A stretch of DNA of 49,097 nt from Beijerinckiaceae bacterium. Lineage in GTDB: Bacteria > Pseudomonadota > Alphaproteobacteria > Rhizobiales > Beijerinckiaceae. Where the stretch lies: NCBI GenBank assembly GCA_030684835.1, contig JAUXWZ010000070.1, positions 1 to 49,097 of the forward strand. The letters run 5' to 3'. Below, one piece after another: positions 1 through 8,142 of the stretch (position 1 is its first letter; every line of letters starts with the position of its first letter). Position numbers and translations under genes: made by a program. The notes beneath the pieces were generated by a model that was not told where the DNA came from, did no database searches, and worked only from the letters and a program-made list of their open reading frames with translations.

Positions 1-491
1 CGCAGCGAGCCCGAAATCGCCCATTGGACGCGCGTTTCGAAATCGAAGCCTTCTATCTCATTGGAGAATGGGTTCTGAATTAGAGACCGTGGTACTTCGA
101 TCGGCGCAGCACTAGGCATTTGTGCCGTGAGAGAATCCATTCTTGCGCCATCGACGCCCAAAGCGTTCGTTCGTTCGACATCCTTGATGGCCATCCGCTT
201 GCGGCGACGGATTATCCAGATGAGAAAGAAAGCGCCGCCCAGCCCCCAGGCGAAGATGGCGCTCTTGTTGTATGCCGGCTCCGGAGTAAGATTTAGAGAC
301 CCTTGTCCAGCGGACGGAGCCGTATCGTTGCGTAAATAGGACGACTCAAGCCATTTACTGGCAATCACTGCCCCGCTGAGGACATTGTCTACGATAAGCG
401 GTTTCAACGCGTTGCTGCTTAACGCCAATCCAGTCGCTAGACCGGAAACGAAAAAGGCCGCAGCCAGCGTGTGTTTTCCCCAAGGTTTCAT
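1..491 (-). CDS. Partial membrane protein of unknown function (C-terminus beyond left edge)
   Basis: An open frame of 163 codons starts at an ATG on the minus strand and leaves the window without a stop. The N-terminus (MKPWGKHTLAAAFFVSGLA) is a signal anchor or signal peptide. A linker of about 60 residues follows, then a second hydrophobic segment (IFAWGLGGAFFLIWII) ends in the basic stop-transfer stretch RRRKR, and about 55 polar residues continue to the edge. A GGAAC sequence lies just upstream of the start as a weak ribosome-binding site. The topology suggests an inner-membrane protein with a short periplasmic loop and a cytoplasmic tail. I do not recognise the family. It is divergent from the histidine kinase gene downstream. 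Confidence 0.6.
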   Translation of the reverse strand, partial: MKPWGKHTLAAAFFVSGLATGLALSSNALKPLIVDNVLSGAVIASKWLESSYLRNDTAPSAGQGSLNLTPEPAYNKSAIFAWGLGGAFFLIWIIRRRKRMAIKDVERTNALGVDGARMDSLTAQMPSAAPIEVPRSLIQNPFSNEIEGFDFETRVQWAISGSL

Positions 492-816
492 GATCAGTTC
501 CAATTGAGGAAATTTTTCTGCATGACGAAGGTCACCTTTCAAGGGACCGATGCAAAAGCCAAATTGGTTTTATCTCCATACCTTAAAGATCGTTGACAAC
601 TTATGATCGGTTTACAGAAATCGACCATATCTTGCATCGCAAACCGCCTCAGCGGCATTTGCATGTCTGGTCGCTGCGCCACGATTACGATATCCGGTAG
701 CTGAGGTTTCGCAGTGGTTGGGCGTGAGCCTGGAATTCTTCGACGTTGCCATAGCCACATAGCATTCCATCGTGCTAGCAGACGCCAACTCTCCAAAACC
801 TAAAGGTCGAGCTTGC
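492..816. other. Intergenic region between divergent genes
   Basis: About 325 bases separate a minus-strand membrane gene from a plus-strand histidine kinase, so both promoters should lie here. A TTGACA hexamer occurs at about 592, but no convincing -10 element sits at the right distance. The short open frames inside lack ribosome-binding sites and look random. I see no RNA gene or repeat. Confidence 0.4.
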
Positions 817-1815
817 ATGGCCCTTCTGCAATTCATCGACCCAATTCGTCAACGGGTTCAGTTTGGCTACGCCTTTGCTGCGTGCGCCTTTGGTCTGGCG
901 TTGCTCACAAGATTTTGGATGGGCGACGCTTTACCGCCAGGGTTTCCGTTTCTAACTTTCTTTCCCGCCGTAATCCTGACAGCGTTTATCGGGGGCTTAG
1001 GCCCCGGTATAGCTTGCGCTGTCGCGGGCGGGTTCGCCGCCTGGTACTGGTTCCTGCCGCCCTATAGCTCGTTCGGGATTGACCAACCGGCGCTGCTCGC
1101 CCTTGGTTTTTATGCCTTCATCGTGACCATCGATATTGCACTCATTCATTTTCTCGTCCGCTCAATGGCCGGGCTTTCGGAAGAACGTCGACTGACCGGA
1201 GATTTGAACGAGCGACTTAGCTTTATGTTCAAGGAGCTTCAGCATCGTGTCGCCAACAACATGATGTTGGTGGCGAGCCTGCTTTCCCTGCAGAAGCGGG
1301 CGGTCGCCGCCAACCCCGAGCTTGCCCATGCCGCTCTAGATGAAGCGCATTCGCGCATCATGATGATGTCGAAAATCCATCGGCGACTGTATGATCCCGC
1401 CGCGCAGAACATTCCTGCGCCCGTCTACTTTCAAGAACTCTGTAGTGATCTGCTGGACGCAACAGGGGCCAAGAACATCGTCTGTATGGTGGATGCACAG
1501 GAGGTCTCGTTCGAGGCGTCAAAGCTCGTTACTCTGTCCTTGATTGCGACAGAGTTGATCACGAACTCACTCAAGCATGCATTTGAAGGCGAACAGAAGG
1601 GCACTGTTTCCGTAACCCTCAAGCGCCTTGATAACGCCGAAGCCTATTCGCTCATAATTGCCGATAACGGTAAAGGACTTCCGGGCGGCTTTGATCCGAA
1701 CAAGAGCACTCGGCTCGGCTTCAAGATCATTCAGGGTCTAGCTGCGCAGCTTAATGGGCGCATTCAATACATGGGAAGCGATGGGGCAAAGGCCGAGCTC
1801 GTCTTCCCGGCGTAG
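817..1815 (+). CDS. Membrane sensor histidine kinase, HisKA_2/HWE type with DUF4118-like N-terminus
   Basis: Two-component sensor kinase of 332 residues. Residues about 15-115 form four hydrophobic segments with the spacing of the KdpD-like DUF4118 region (for example FPFLTFFPAVILTAFIGG). The phosphoacceptor region has KELQHRVANNMMLVASLL with His143, the HisKA_2 signature. The ATPase domain shows the N box ATELITNSLKHAF (Asn250) and the G1 box DNGKGLP. HisKA_2 kinases in alphaproteobacteria often feed the general stress response or act with orphan regulators, but no response regulator gene is adjacent. A GTG 45 bases upstream would add 15 polar residues. I prefer the ATG because AAAGGT precedes it and the membrane domain begins directly after it. 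It is convergent with the diguanylate cyclase. The sensed signal is unknown. Confidence 0.88.
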   Translation: MALLQFIDPIRQRVQFGYAFAACAFGLALLTRFWMGDALPPGFPFLTFFPAVILTAFIGGLGPGIACAVAGGFAAWYWFLPPYSSFGIDQPALLALGFYAFIVTIDIALIHFLVRSMAGLSEERRLTGDLNERLSFMFKELQHRVANNMMLVASLLSLQKRAVAANPELAHAALDEAHSRIMMMSKIHRRLYDPAAQNIPAPVYFQELCSDLLDATGAKNIVCMVDAQEVSFEASKLVTLSLIATELITNSLKHAFEGEQKGTVSVTLKRLDNAEAYSLIIADNGKGLPGGFDPNKSTRLGFKIIQGLAAQLNGRIQYMGSDGAKAELVFPA

Positions 1816-1972
1816 TCGCCGCTTGATCTCGGTTTCTACTGGATGGCTCGCCGGCGTTCGCAGTCAAAAACATGACTGGAATGCTGGTCGACCAACTGTC
1901 AGCTAAGCATGCGCTCAAGCTGCAATTGCAGCAGCGCTTCCTGCTCTGCGATAAATACCCGCGGCAGATCAC

Positions 1973-3169
1973 TCATTGCTGTTCCCAGATCAGGGGGACA
2001 TCGACACTTAAGGTATGGCCGGGCGCCGTCGAGGCGGCCTCCCATCGATTTCCGCCGCGGCGCTTAGCGAAGTAGAGGGCGGTGTCGGCGGCAGCGAGCA
2101 GATATTCGAGGGATTCTGTACTCGCTTGCGAGGCTGCAATGCCGGCCGAGACGGTGCAACGCAATGGGAAAATCTCGGTCGATCTTTGGGCAAAAATGTC
2201 GATGACCCGCTGGATGGCAATCCCCGCCGCTTCTTCGTCGGCGCGCGGCAACACCGCCGCGAACTCCTCGCCTCCGATGCGCCCCACATGATCGCCGAGG
2301 CGAAGATTGGCGCGGGCGACCTCGGCGAACAGGTGGATAACGCGATCCCCCATTGCGTGGCCGTACGAATCGTTGATGTCCTTGAAGCGGTCAAGATCGA
2401 AGACGATGACGGCGGTAGGTTGCTGGCCTCGCAAGCCCTGCGCCAGCGCTTCCGCCCCGCGGTCTAGCAGCGCTCGTCTATTGGGGAGCCCGCTCAGGGG
2501 ATCGATGGTTGCTGTCCAGCGAAGTTGAACTTCCAGCCGCTCCTTGGTCAAGGACACGAGCAAAAAGACGAGAGCCTGCACGAACGCGATGGCTTCGATC
2601 ATGAAGAACACAAACGTCGTGCTCGCGTAGGCTTCTACCGTTGCGTCAGAAACGATCTGGGAGACGGCGACGGGAATCCGCAGGCTGGACACGACTGCAT
2701 GCACCAGAAGCGTCGCACTCAACGCGCCGCGGCTCGCAAGTCCATCGCGGGCCCAGAATTCACGGGCGGCAAGCAGGCTATAGACCACCACGAGCAGAGA
2801 GGAGACGACCGTGGCCATTGGAAACGAGTCACGCAGGGGCATGACCTGGCAGGCAAGCAGCCAGAGGACAGGGCCCGCCGACAGGACCAATAGGGATGGC
2901 GATTTGCCGTTGAACACGCGGGCGGACGCCCACACGAAGGCAAGCGCGATGAGGGCGGCGGCGTGGGCGATGTCGACCGTCAGGAACGACGGCCAGCGAC
3001 CGCGCGCTGATAACATCAGCACCGAGACGCCCACTAGCGCCAATGCGCCACCAGCGAATAGTAGCGTTTTGTCGGATCGGTTACGCCACCAGCTCCAAAA
3101 AAGCAGGGCGGCGCCCATCGCGGTTGTGATGAACATGGCTAAAAACAGATTCGGTGAATCGACGTGCAT
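1973..3169 (-). CDS. Membrane-anchored diguanylate cyclase (GGDEF)
   Basis: Makes cyclic di-GMP from two GTP. The first 210 or so residues contain six to seven hydrophobic helices with no recognisable sensor motif. They are followed by a GGDEF domain (about 222-378) with DPLSGLPNRRAL, the metal and substrate segment FDLDRFKDINDSYGHAMGD, and the active-site loop GGEEF at 299-303. An inhibitory I-site, RLGD, lies five residues upstream of that loop, so product inhibition is expected. No EAL domain is present. A GTG 42 bases upstream could add 14 residues. I chose the ATG giving MHVDSPNLFL because the first helix follows at once. The gene is convergent with the kinase and likely acts in motility, biofilm or exopolysaccharide control. 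A sugar-phosphate transferase lies about 3 kb away. Confidence 0.9.
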   Translation of the reverse strand: MHVDSPNLFLAMFITTAMGAALLFWSWWRNRSDKTLLFAGGALALVGVSVLMLSARGRWPSFLTVDIAHAAALIALAFVWASARVFNGKSPSLLVLSAGPVLWLLACQVMPLRDSFPMATVVSSLLVVVYSLLAAREFWARDGLASRGALSATLLVHAVVSSLRIPVAVSQIVSDATVEAYASTTFVFFMIEAIAFVQALVFLLVSLTKERLEVQLRWTATIDPLSGLPNRRALLDRGAEALAQGLRGQQPTAVIVFDLDRFKDINDSYGHAMGDRVIHLFAEVARANLRLGDHVGRIGGEEFAAVLPRADEEAAGIAIQRVIDIFAQRSTEIFPLRCTVSAGIAASQASTESLEYLLAAADTALYFAKRRGGNRWEAASTAPGHTLSVDVPLIWEQQ

Positions 3170-3741
3170 GCTCGCCACCGACTTTCCATCTCGCACTGTT
3201 GCAACCTTCACTGGGATTCATGCGCGCAACCCGCAGCGAAAGCTTATGTAGCACAAAACTTGATTGATACTTATGAATAGGCTGCACTGGGCAAGCATGA
3301 GCTACGCGGCCAACTCGGTGAATTTGTCGACGCCTGCAACTTTGCTTGAAGCACAAGAAGGTCAAAGGCCTCACGCTATATGAGTCCTGCTGTTGCTTGA
3401 CGGCCGAGCTGAAAATTCAAGCTGTCCGGCGCAGTTATAACCGTACTGCTTTAGCTGATCCGCGGATCCACCGACATTGGCGACGATACGTGCGGATTTG
3501 CGTAGGAGGGTCGCTGCAGCGCCGGTGTTCCAAGGCACGGAAGCAAAGAATTGCGAAGTTGGTCAGGGATATTTCACTGGCATAGCCGCGGCTCATTCGT
3601 CAGCGGACTGCGGCCCGCTCGAGACGCCGCCAACCGCGTGAACTCGTTTGACCGCAACCTTTACGGGCTAGGTGTTGTTGCTTGCGGAGTACTCGATGCG
3701 ACAGATACTTTTGAGAGCCGCTTGGATGGATTGTTTGCACG
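3170..3741. other. Intergenic region, no gene supported
   Basis: About 570 bases lie between the divergent diguanylate cyclase and ferric-reductase-like genes. Short open frames in several phases lack ribosome-binding sites and resemble no family I know. Composition is slightly richer in A and T than the flanking genes. I see no hairpin, tandem repeat or RNA gene that I would defend. Confidence 0.4.
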
Positions 3742-5130
3742 ATGAATGACCGCACGAAGGAAAAGCAGCAAAACGGACTGGCCACCGTGGTTCGTCACCC
3801 ATTGGGGGTTTGGAGCGGCGGGCGCGAACTGGCTTGGGTGGCCGCCTATCTTGCGCTTGTGAGTCTCCCACTGGTCCTTCTGCTCTTAGGCGAGATGCCG
3901 CCGGCGGTCGGATTCTGGTGGGACTTCTCGATGGGACTGGGCTTCGCCGGATTGGCTGTGATCGGCATGCAATTTGCCCTCACTGCCCGGTTCCCACGCC
4001 TGACAAGTCCGTTCGGGATCGACGTCATCTACGTCTTCCACCGTTACCTCGCATGGGTCGGCATGGGGCTTGTGGCAGCCCATTTTTCAATCTTGTGGCT
4101 CTTCCACCATGAGGCGTTGGGCGCCCTGAACCCGCTCGAAGCCCGTTGGGAGCTTACTTCCGGCCGCGTCTCGCTCACGATGTTTGCGCTTGCGGTGGTC
4201 ACCTCCCAGTGGCGCAAGGCTCTTAAGCTTGAATACGGACTGTGGCGTTACGCCCATGTGGCCTTCGCCACGCTGGGTTTCGGCGCCGCAGTTGCCCACA
4301 TCCTGGGCGTCGGCAATTACACCTCCACCCCCACGAAGGCCGCCCTTTGGCTTGTCGTCACCTTATCATGGCTGTGTCTGATCTTGTGGGTGCGTCTGTT
4401 CAAGCCCTGGCGACAGATGCAGACGCCCTACCGTGTGCAGGAGGTGCGGCCGGAAGCCGCCGGTGCGATCACGCTCGTTCTTGAACCTGACGGGCACGAG
4501 GGCATGCCCACCTTCAAGGCGGGACAGTTCGCATGGCTTACCATTGGGGCTAACCCCTTTCTTTTACGCGAGCACCCATTTTCAATCGCCTCTGCGCCGG
4601 AGGCCCTGCCACGGCTTTGCTTCGGCATTAAGGCGCTAGGGGATTTCACAAGCCGGTTGCGCGACATCGCGCCTGGCGAAACTGCTTATCTCGACGGGCC
4701 TTATGGCGTGTTTAGCGTGGACAGCTTTCCGCATGCTGCTGGATACGCTTTCATCGTCGGCGGAATTGGGGTGACGCCGGCGATCAGCATGTTGCGCAGT
4801 CTGGCTGCACGCGGGGACCGGCGACCGCTCTGGCTCTTCTACGGCAACAACAGTTTGGAAGATGTGATCTATGGCGAGGAGCTTGATGATCTCGCATCTC
4901 GGCTCGACCTGCGCGTAATCCACGTCGTAAAGGAGCCGCCTGAGGGATGGGAGGGCGAAAGCGGCTTCCTGGATGGGGATATCTTGGCGCGGCATCTAGT
5001 AGACGACAAAAGCGGCTTGGTGTTTTTCCTGTGCGGGCCTCCGCCAATGACGAAAGCGGCTCGTGAGGCGCTGCTGCGTCTGGGAGTTCGCGCCGACAGC
5101 ATACGCGCGGAAATCTTCGAGCTGGTGTGA
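3742..5130 (+). CDS. Ferric-reductase-like transmembrane flavocytochrome
   Basis: A 462-residue member of the ferric reductase / NADPH oxidase-like group. It should pass electrons from NAD(P)H through FAD to membrane hemes. Residues about 30-220 contain six hydrophobic helices, with histidine pairs His100/His114 and His172/His186 on helices, each pair 14 residues apart. This is the expected ligation pattern for two stacked b hemes. The soluble half has the FAD motif REHPFSIAS, the nucleotide-binding GGIGVTPAISML, and the C-terminal CGPPPMT motif followed by a terminal aromatic and acidic tail. The acceptor (Fe3+, oxygen, quinone or a periplasmic partner) cannot be read from sequence. A 27-codon membrane peptide follows 22 bases after the stop. 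No siderophore genes are nearby, so iron assimilation is only one possibility. Confidence 0.88.
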   Translation: MNDRTKEKQQNGLATVVRHPLGVWSGGRELAWVAAYLALVSLPLVLLLLGEMPPAVGFWWDFSMGLGFAGLAVIGMQFALTARFPRLTSPFGIDVIYVFHRYLAWVGMGLVAAHFSILWLFHHEALGALNPLEARWELTSGRVSLTMFALAVVTSQWRKALKLEYGLWRYAHVAFATLGFGAAVAHILGVGNYTSTPTKAALWLVVTLSWLCLILWVRLFKPWRQMQTPYRVQEVRPEAAGAITLVLEPDGHEGMPTFKAGQFAWLTIGANPFLLREHPFSIASAPEALPRLCFGIKALGDFTSRLRDIAPGETAYLDGPYGVFSVDSFPHAAGYAFIVGGIGVTPAISMLRSLAARGDRRPLWLFYGNNSLEDVIYGEELDDLASRLDLRVIHVVKEPPEGWEGESGFLDGDILARHLVDDKSGLVFFLCGPPPMTKAAREALLRLGVRADSIRAEIFELV

Positions 5131-5152
5131 GTTGCGAGGAGGAGGCAAGGCA

Positions 5153-5236
5153 ATGCGCGTAGATCGTGCGTTTTGGTTGGCCGTGCTTACGGCGTTACTG
5201 ACAGTCGGCCTCGCCCTCGGCTTCGCCATAAGGTGA
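5153..5236 (+). CDS. 27-residue single-pass membrane peptide downstream of the ferric-reductase-like gene
   Basis: A very short frame encodes MRVDRAFWLAVLTALLTVGL followed by ALGFAIR and a stop. It starts 22 bases after the flavocytochrome stop codon. A strong purine-rich ribosome-binding site (GAGGAGGAGGCAAGG) sits just before the ATG. The product is one hydrophobic helix with basic ends, like small subunits of respiratory membrane enzymes. The spacing and strong site suggest translation as part of the reductase operon. It could be an accessory or assembly subunit of that flavocytochrome. Function and family are unknown. The alternative is that the purine-rich stretch is chance and the frame is not translated. 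Confidence 0.5.
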   Translation: MRVDRAFWLAVLTALLTVGLALGFAIR

Positions 5237-5959
5237 ACGGCGACTTCATCAACCTCGAGCCTGCCACTGTGGTGGGTTACGGCAGAGGTATCCTATTTTG
5301 TAACCTGATGCTTCGAGCAGTATCCACCATGCACCGGCGTGGTCAGCTTCATCGGCGGTTTCGGTGTGCTTCCGGGAAACCTAAGCGTTGGGTTAGGCTG
5401 CGATGCACGCGTCACAGCCAGAAATCAATGCACCGAGATCCACGACGCATGTACCCTGTCCAGCCTACGCATGCTTCACCGTCCATCTGCCATTTGCCAA
5501 ACAAAGTCGCCGATCACTACAGCTTCGACGCGACCGCTGCGATCGATCAGATTTTCGTCAATTCTGCCGATGTTATGGCTCCGCTCGTTCTCGACGCGCC
5601 AGCCACGCTTGAGCTGTGCGTCATAGGCCGGAGCTATCTGAGTAACAGGAACTTCCGCCGGCGCGCGGTGCATCCCCATCAAAAAATTAGAATGATTGCA
5701 ATGAAACATACTACGAGGAGGGCAAGTGACACGACGATTGTCCTCACCATGACTCCGCCCTTTACGATCCTGCCTTGCCGCACCTCCGTGGGAGACCGTG
5801 GATCTTGCTCAGGGCCGCGTGCTTCACGGCCGGAAGGTTCGTTTGGGCTCATGCGTTTTCCCCATGCCAATGTTTGCGGGTAACTAGGTTAACGCCCCGG
5901 CTTGAGCAAGAGTGATTTGAAAAAGAGCACTCTATTTACGTGCGAGTCGTCCGTCACAC
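5237..5959. other. Gene-poor region with no supported gene
   Basis: More than 700 bases hold only overlapping open frames of doubtful quality. The longest plus-strand frame is rich in Arg, His, Ser and Thr and resembles an antisense translation. A minus-strand frame ends in a hydrophobic segment (MVRTIVVSLALLVVCFIAII, start at about 5750) but lacks a convincing ribosome-binding site. A decayed transposase follows directly, so this may be sequence left after insertion and deletion. Confidence 0.35.
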
Positions 5960-6050
5960 CGCATAGTGGATTGCCGACTTCACCTACGTCTGAACGGCAG
6001 AGGGCTGGCTCTACGTCGCAGCTGTCGGCAGCCAATACACAAGTGAGCAG
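5960..6050 (+). pseudogene. Decayed fragment of an IS3-family transposase (OrfB)
   Basis: Reading the plus strand from base 5967 gives WIADFTYV, a stop codon, TAEGWLYVAAV, then GSQYTSEQ. The first blocks match the start of the DDE catalytic region of IS3-family OrfB proteins (typically VWVADFTYVWTAEGWLYVAAV). GSQYTSEQ matches the later block around the second catalytic Asp (HSDRGSQYTSEQ). In intact proteins these blocks are separated by several dozen residues, so an internal deletion has joined them. The stop stands where Trp is usual. An extra base before the first Trp (CCGCATAGTGG) breaks the expected Arg-Ile-Trp reading. No terminal inverted repeats were found. It marks an old insertion between the reductase and glycosyltransferase genes. 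Confidence 0.75.
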
Positions 6051-6124
6051 CGCGCGATTGTCGTTCGCTCTAGCGCCGAATCGCTTCCCTATGTTATGGT
6101 TGAAACTTCGCTGCGCAATTGCCC

Positions 6125-6397
6125 ATGGTCGCGACGCGCGTCGGCGTTATCCATATCATGGGCTCATCCGCGGATGATCGGATCGCCCCTGGCGATCCGG
6201 AAGCGCCGGTAAATGCGATGAAAAAGTTGAAGGCCATGGAGCCGGTTGAAACTCACCGGCGCACACAAGCCCTGGTCGATTTCGTACACGAGCATTTCAC
6301 CGTTTCAACGATGACCCCATCCATTCTCACCGCATGCACGAAGGCCGTTGAGGCCAGCTGCAGCGGCGAAGTCGACGTGAGAGGATGTACACAATGA
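6125..6397 (+). CDS. Hypothetical small protein overlapping the glycosyltransferase start
   Basis: A 90-codon frame whose stop overlaps the start of the next gene as ATGA, an arrangement typical of translational coupling. The predicted protein is polar, with segments such as AMKKLKAMEPVETHRRTQAL, and has no signal peptide or membrane helix. Against it being real, no ribosome-binding site precedes the ATG, the start lies just downstream of transposase debris, and I do not recognise the family. The overlap may be coincidental, because the next gene has its own site (GAGAGG). Confidence 0.3.
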   Translation: MVATRVGVIHIMGSSADDRIAPGDPEAPVNAMKKLKAMEPVETHRRTQALVDFVHEHFTVSTMTPSILTACTKAVEASCSGEVDVRGCTQ

Positions 6398-7932
6398 GCG
6401 CCTTCAGCGCGGAAGATCTCCGGCTTATCAGCGAGACCAAGACGGCGGCTTCGCCTGCCAACACCGCCGGCAACAAGGCGCAACTGGCCGAGATCGCGAA
6501 CATCATGCGCGCGCATTCAGATCGAGGGCCCTATTCAGGCGCGGTCATCGCGGGATTTGTTTGCATCGTGGAGATGATGCTCCTCTTCATGGTCAGCATG
6601 GGCATTTATTACATTTACGTTGACCCGAACGAGGAGGCGCTGCGCTACGCCAGCGCAACAGCATTGATTGTCTTGCTTGCGGCCTCCTTGTTGCAAGGCG
6701 TGCGCAGCTATTCAATCATGGCGTTGCGAAATCCGCTGCAACAAGGCATTCGGGCTGCGGGTTCCTGGGCGTCCGTCGTCCTGATCGTTCTGGTCCTGGA
6801 CGTCTTGTTCAAGGCAGACGACGTTTTCTCCCGCGTCTGGCTTGCCTCATTATTTATCGGCGGGCTTGTCGTTTTTGCAATCACGCGGGCGGCGGCATTT
6901 GTGCTGATGAAACGCCTTACGCGGGCAGGGTTGATCGAGCGACGCGCGGTGATTGTCGGCGGCGGCGCATCCGGCGAAAAATTCCTGCGCGAAGTCACTC
7001 GCCAACCCGATTCCGATCTGCGAATCTACGGCGTTTTCGACGACCGCCAGGACGAACGCTCGCCCGATGTGCTGGCAGGATTCCCAAACTTGGGGAATGT
7101 CGACGACCTTGTTGAATTCGCGCGCAACGTGCGCCTTGATCTCATCATCTTCACGCTGCCGATCTCGGCCGAACACCGCATCCTGCAGATGCTTCGTAAG
7201 CTGTGGGTGCTTCCCGTCGACATCCGCCTTGCGTCACACACAAACCAGTTGCGCTTCCGTCCTCGCACCTATTCCTACATCGGCGGCGTGCCGGTCATAG
7301 ACGTCTTCGACAAGCCGCTCGCCGACTGGGCCGTGGTCGTGAAAATGATCTTTGACCGAGTCGTCGGCGCCATTGCGCTTGTTAGCCTCTCGCCAATTTT
7401 CCTGTTCACCGCCATCGCGATCAGGCTCGACTCGAAAGGGCCAATCTTCTTCAAGCAGCGCCGCTATGGCTTCAACAACGAGGTGGTCGAAGTCTACAAG
7501 TTTCGCTCGATGTATGTCGACGCGCTTGACCACGGCGCAAGCAAGCAGGTGACGAAGGGCGACCCGCGCGTGACGCGCGTCGGCCGCTTCATTCGCAAGA
7601 CGTCAATTGATGAATTGCCGCAACTCATCAACGTCGTTTTCAAGGGCAACCTTTCGCTTGTCGGGCCACGGCCCCATGTGCCTCAAGGGAAGGCGGACAG
7701 TCGGCAATACGAAGAAGTGGTCGACGGATATTTCGCCCGTCATCGGGTCCGCCCCGGCATCACCGGCTGGGCTCAAGTCAATGGCTGGCGCGGTGTAACC
7801 GACACTCAGGAAAAGATCCAGCGCCGCGTCGAATGCGATTTATACTACATTGAGAATTGGTCGATCATTTTCGACATCTACATCCTCGCGATAACGCCTC
7901 TTGCGCTGGCAAAATCGGAAAACGCATACTGA
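6394..7932 (+). CDS. Polyprenyl sugar-phosphate transferase starting exopolysaccharide synthesis (WcaJ/ExoY type)
   Basis: Transfers a sugar-1-phosphate (commonly glucose) from UDP-sugar to undecaprenyl phosphate in the inner membrane, the first step of exopolysaccharide or capsule assembly. The 512-residue protein has four or five membrane helices in about residues 50-170. A Rossmann-like middle domain follows ([19 protein letters not shown]), then one more helix, then the C-terminal bacterial sugar transferase domain. That domain shows [13 protein letters not shown], the [12 protein letters not shown] stretch, [10 protein letters not shown] and [15 protein letters not shown]. Length and order match full-length WcaJ-type proteins. 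The start at MSAFSAEDL follows a GAGAGG site. No other polysaccharide genes are present, so it is either an orphan initiator or works with a locus elsewhere. The diguanylate cyclase upstream could be part of its control. Confidence 0.92.
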   Translation: MSAFSAEDLRLISETKTAASPANTAGNKAQLAEIANIMRAHSDRGPYSGAVIAGFVCIVEMMLLFMVSMGIYYIYVDPNEEALRYASATALIVLLAASLLQGVRSYSIMALRNPLQQGIRAAGSWASVVLIVLVLDVLFKADDVFSRVWLASLFIGGLVVFAITRAAAFVLMKRLTRAGLIERRAVIVGGGASGEKFLREVTRQPDSDLRIYGVFDDRQDERSPDVLAGFPNLGNVDDLVEFARNVRLDLIIFTLPISAEHRILQMLRKLWVLPVDIRLASHTNQLRFRPRTYSYIGGVPVIDVFDKPLADWAVVVKMIFDRVVGAIALVSLSPIFLFTAIAIRLDSKGPIFFKQRRYGFNNEVVEVYKFRSMYVDALDHGASKQVTKGDPRVTRVGRFIRKTSIDELPQLINVVFKGNLSLVGPRPHVPQGKADSRQYEEVVDGYFARHRVRPGITGWAQVNGWRGVTDTQEKIQRRVECDLYYIENWSIIFDIYILAITPLALAKSENAY

Positions 7933-8142
7933 TTGCCCTTGAAAACGGGGGCACTCTCTGGCGCTTGCCCTGTTTCGGCGCAGGAACAGCCGCTCTTGGG
8001 TTCCAGGGTCGGAAGGAAGTACCTAGAAATGATGTCGTCCAAAGATGAGCGCGCGACGCCCGGAAGAACTAAGCGTATACGTCCGCCTGAAGCGTGACAG
8101 CCGGAAGTGCGAAATATGCGTTTTGACGGATCAAGCCTTGGG

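Noticed and set aside
3346..3745. Short plus-strand frames upstream of the flavocytochrome
   Set aside because: No ribosome-binding sites, no recognisable domains, and they overlap one another in different frames.
5679..5750. A 23-residue minus-strand hydrophobic peptide
   Set aside because: The only ribosome-binding-like bases (GGAG) are too close to the ATG, and no neighbouring gene gives context. Left as part of the gene-poor stretch.
5173..5883. A 236-codon plus-strand frame downstream of the ferric-reductase-like gene
   Set aside because: It overlaps the 27-codon peptide, has no ribosome-binding site, is rich in Arg/His/Ser/Thr like a noncoding translation, and leads into a transposase relic.
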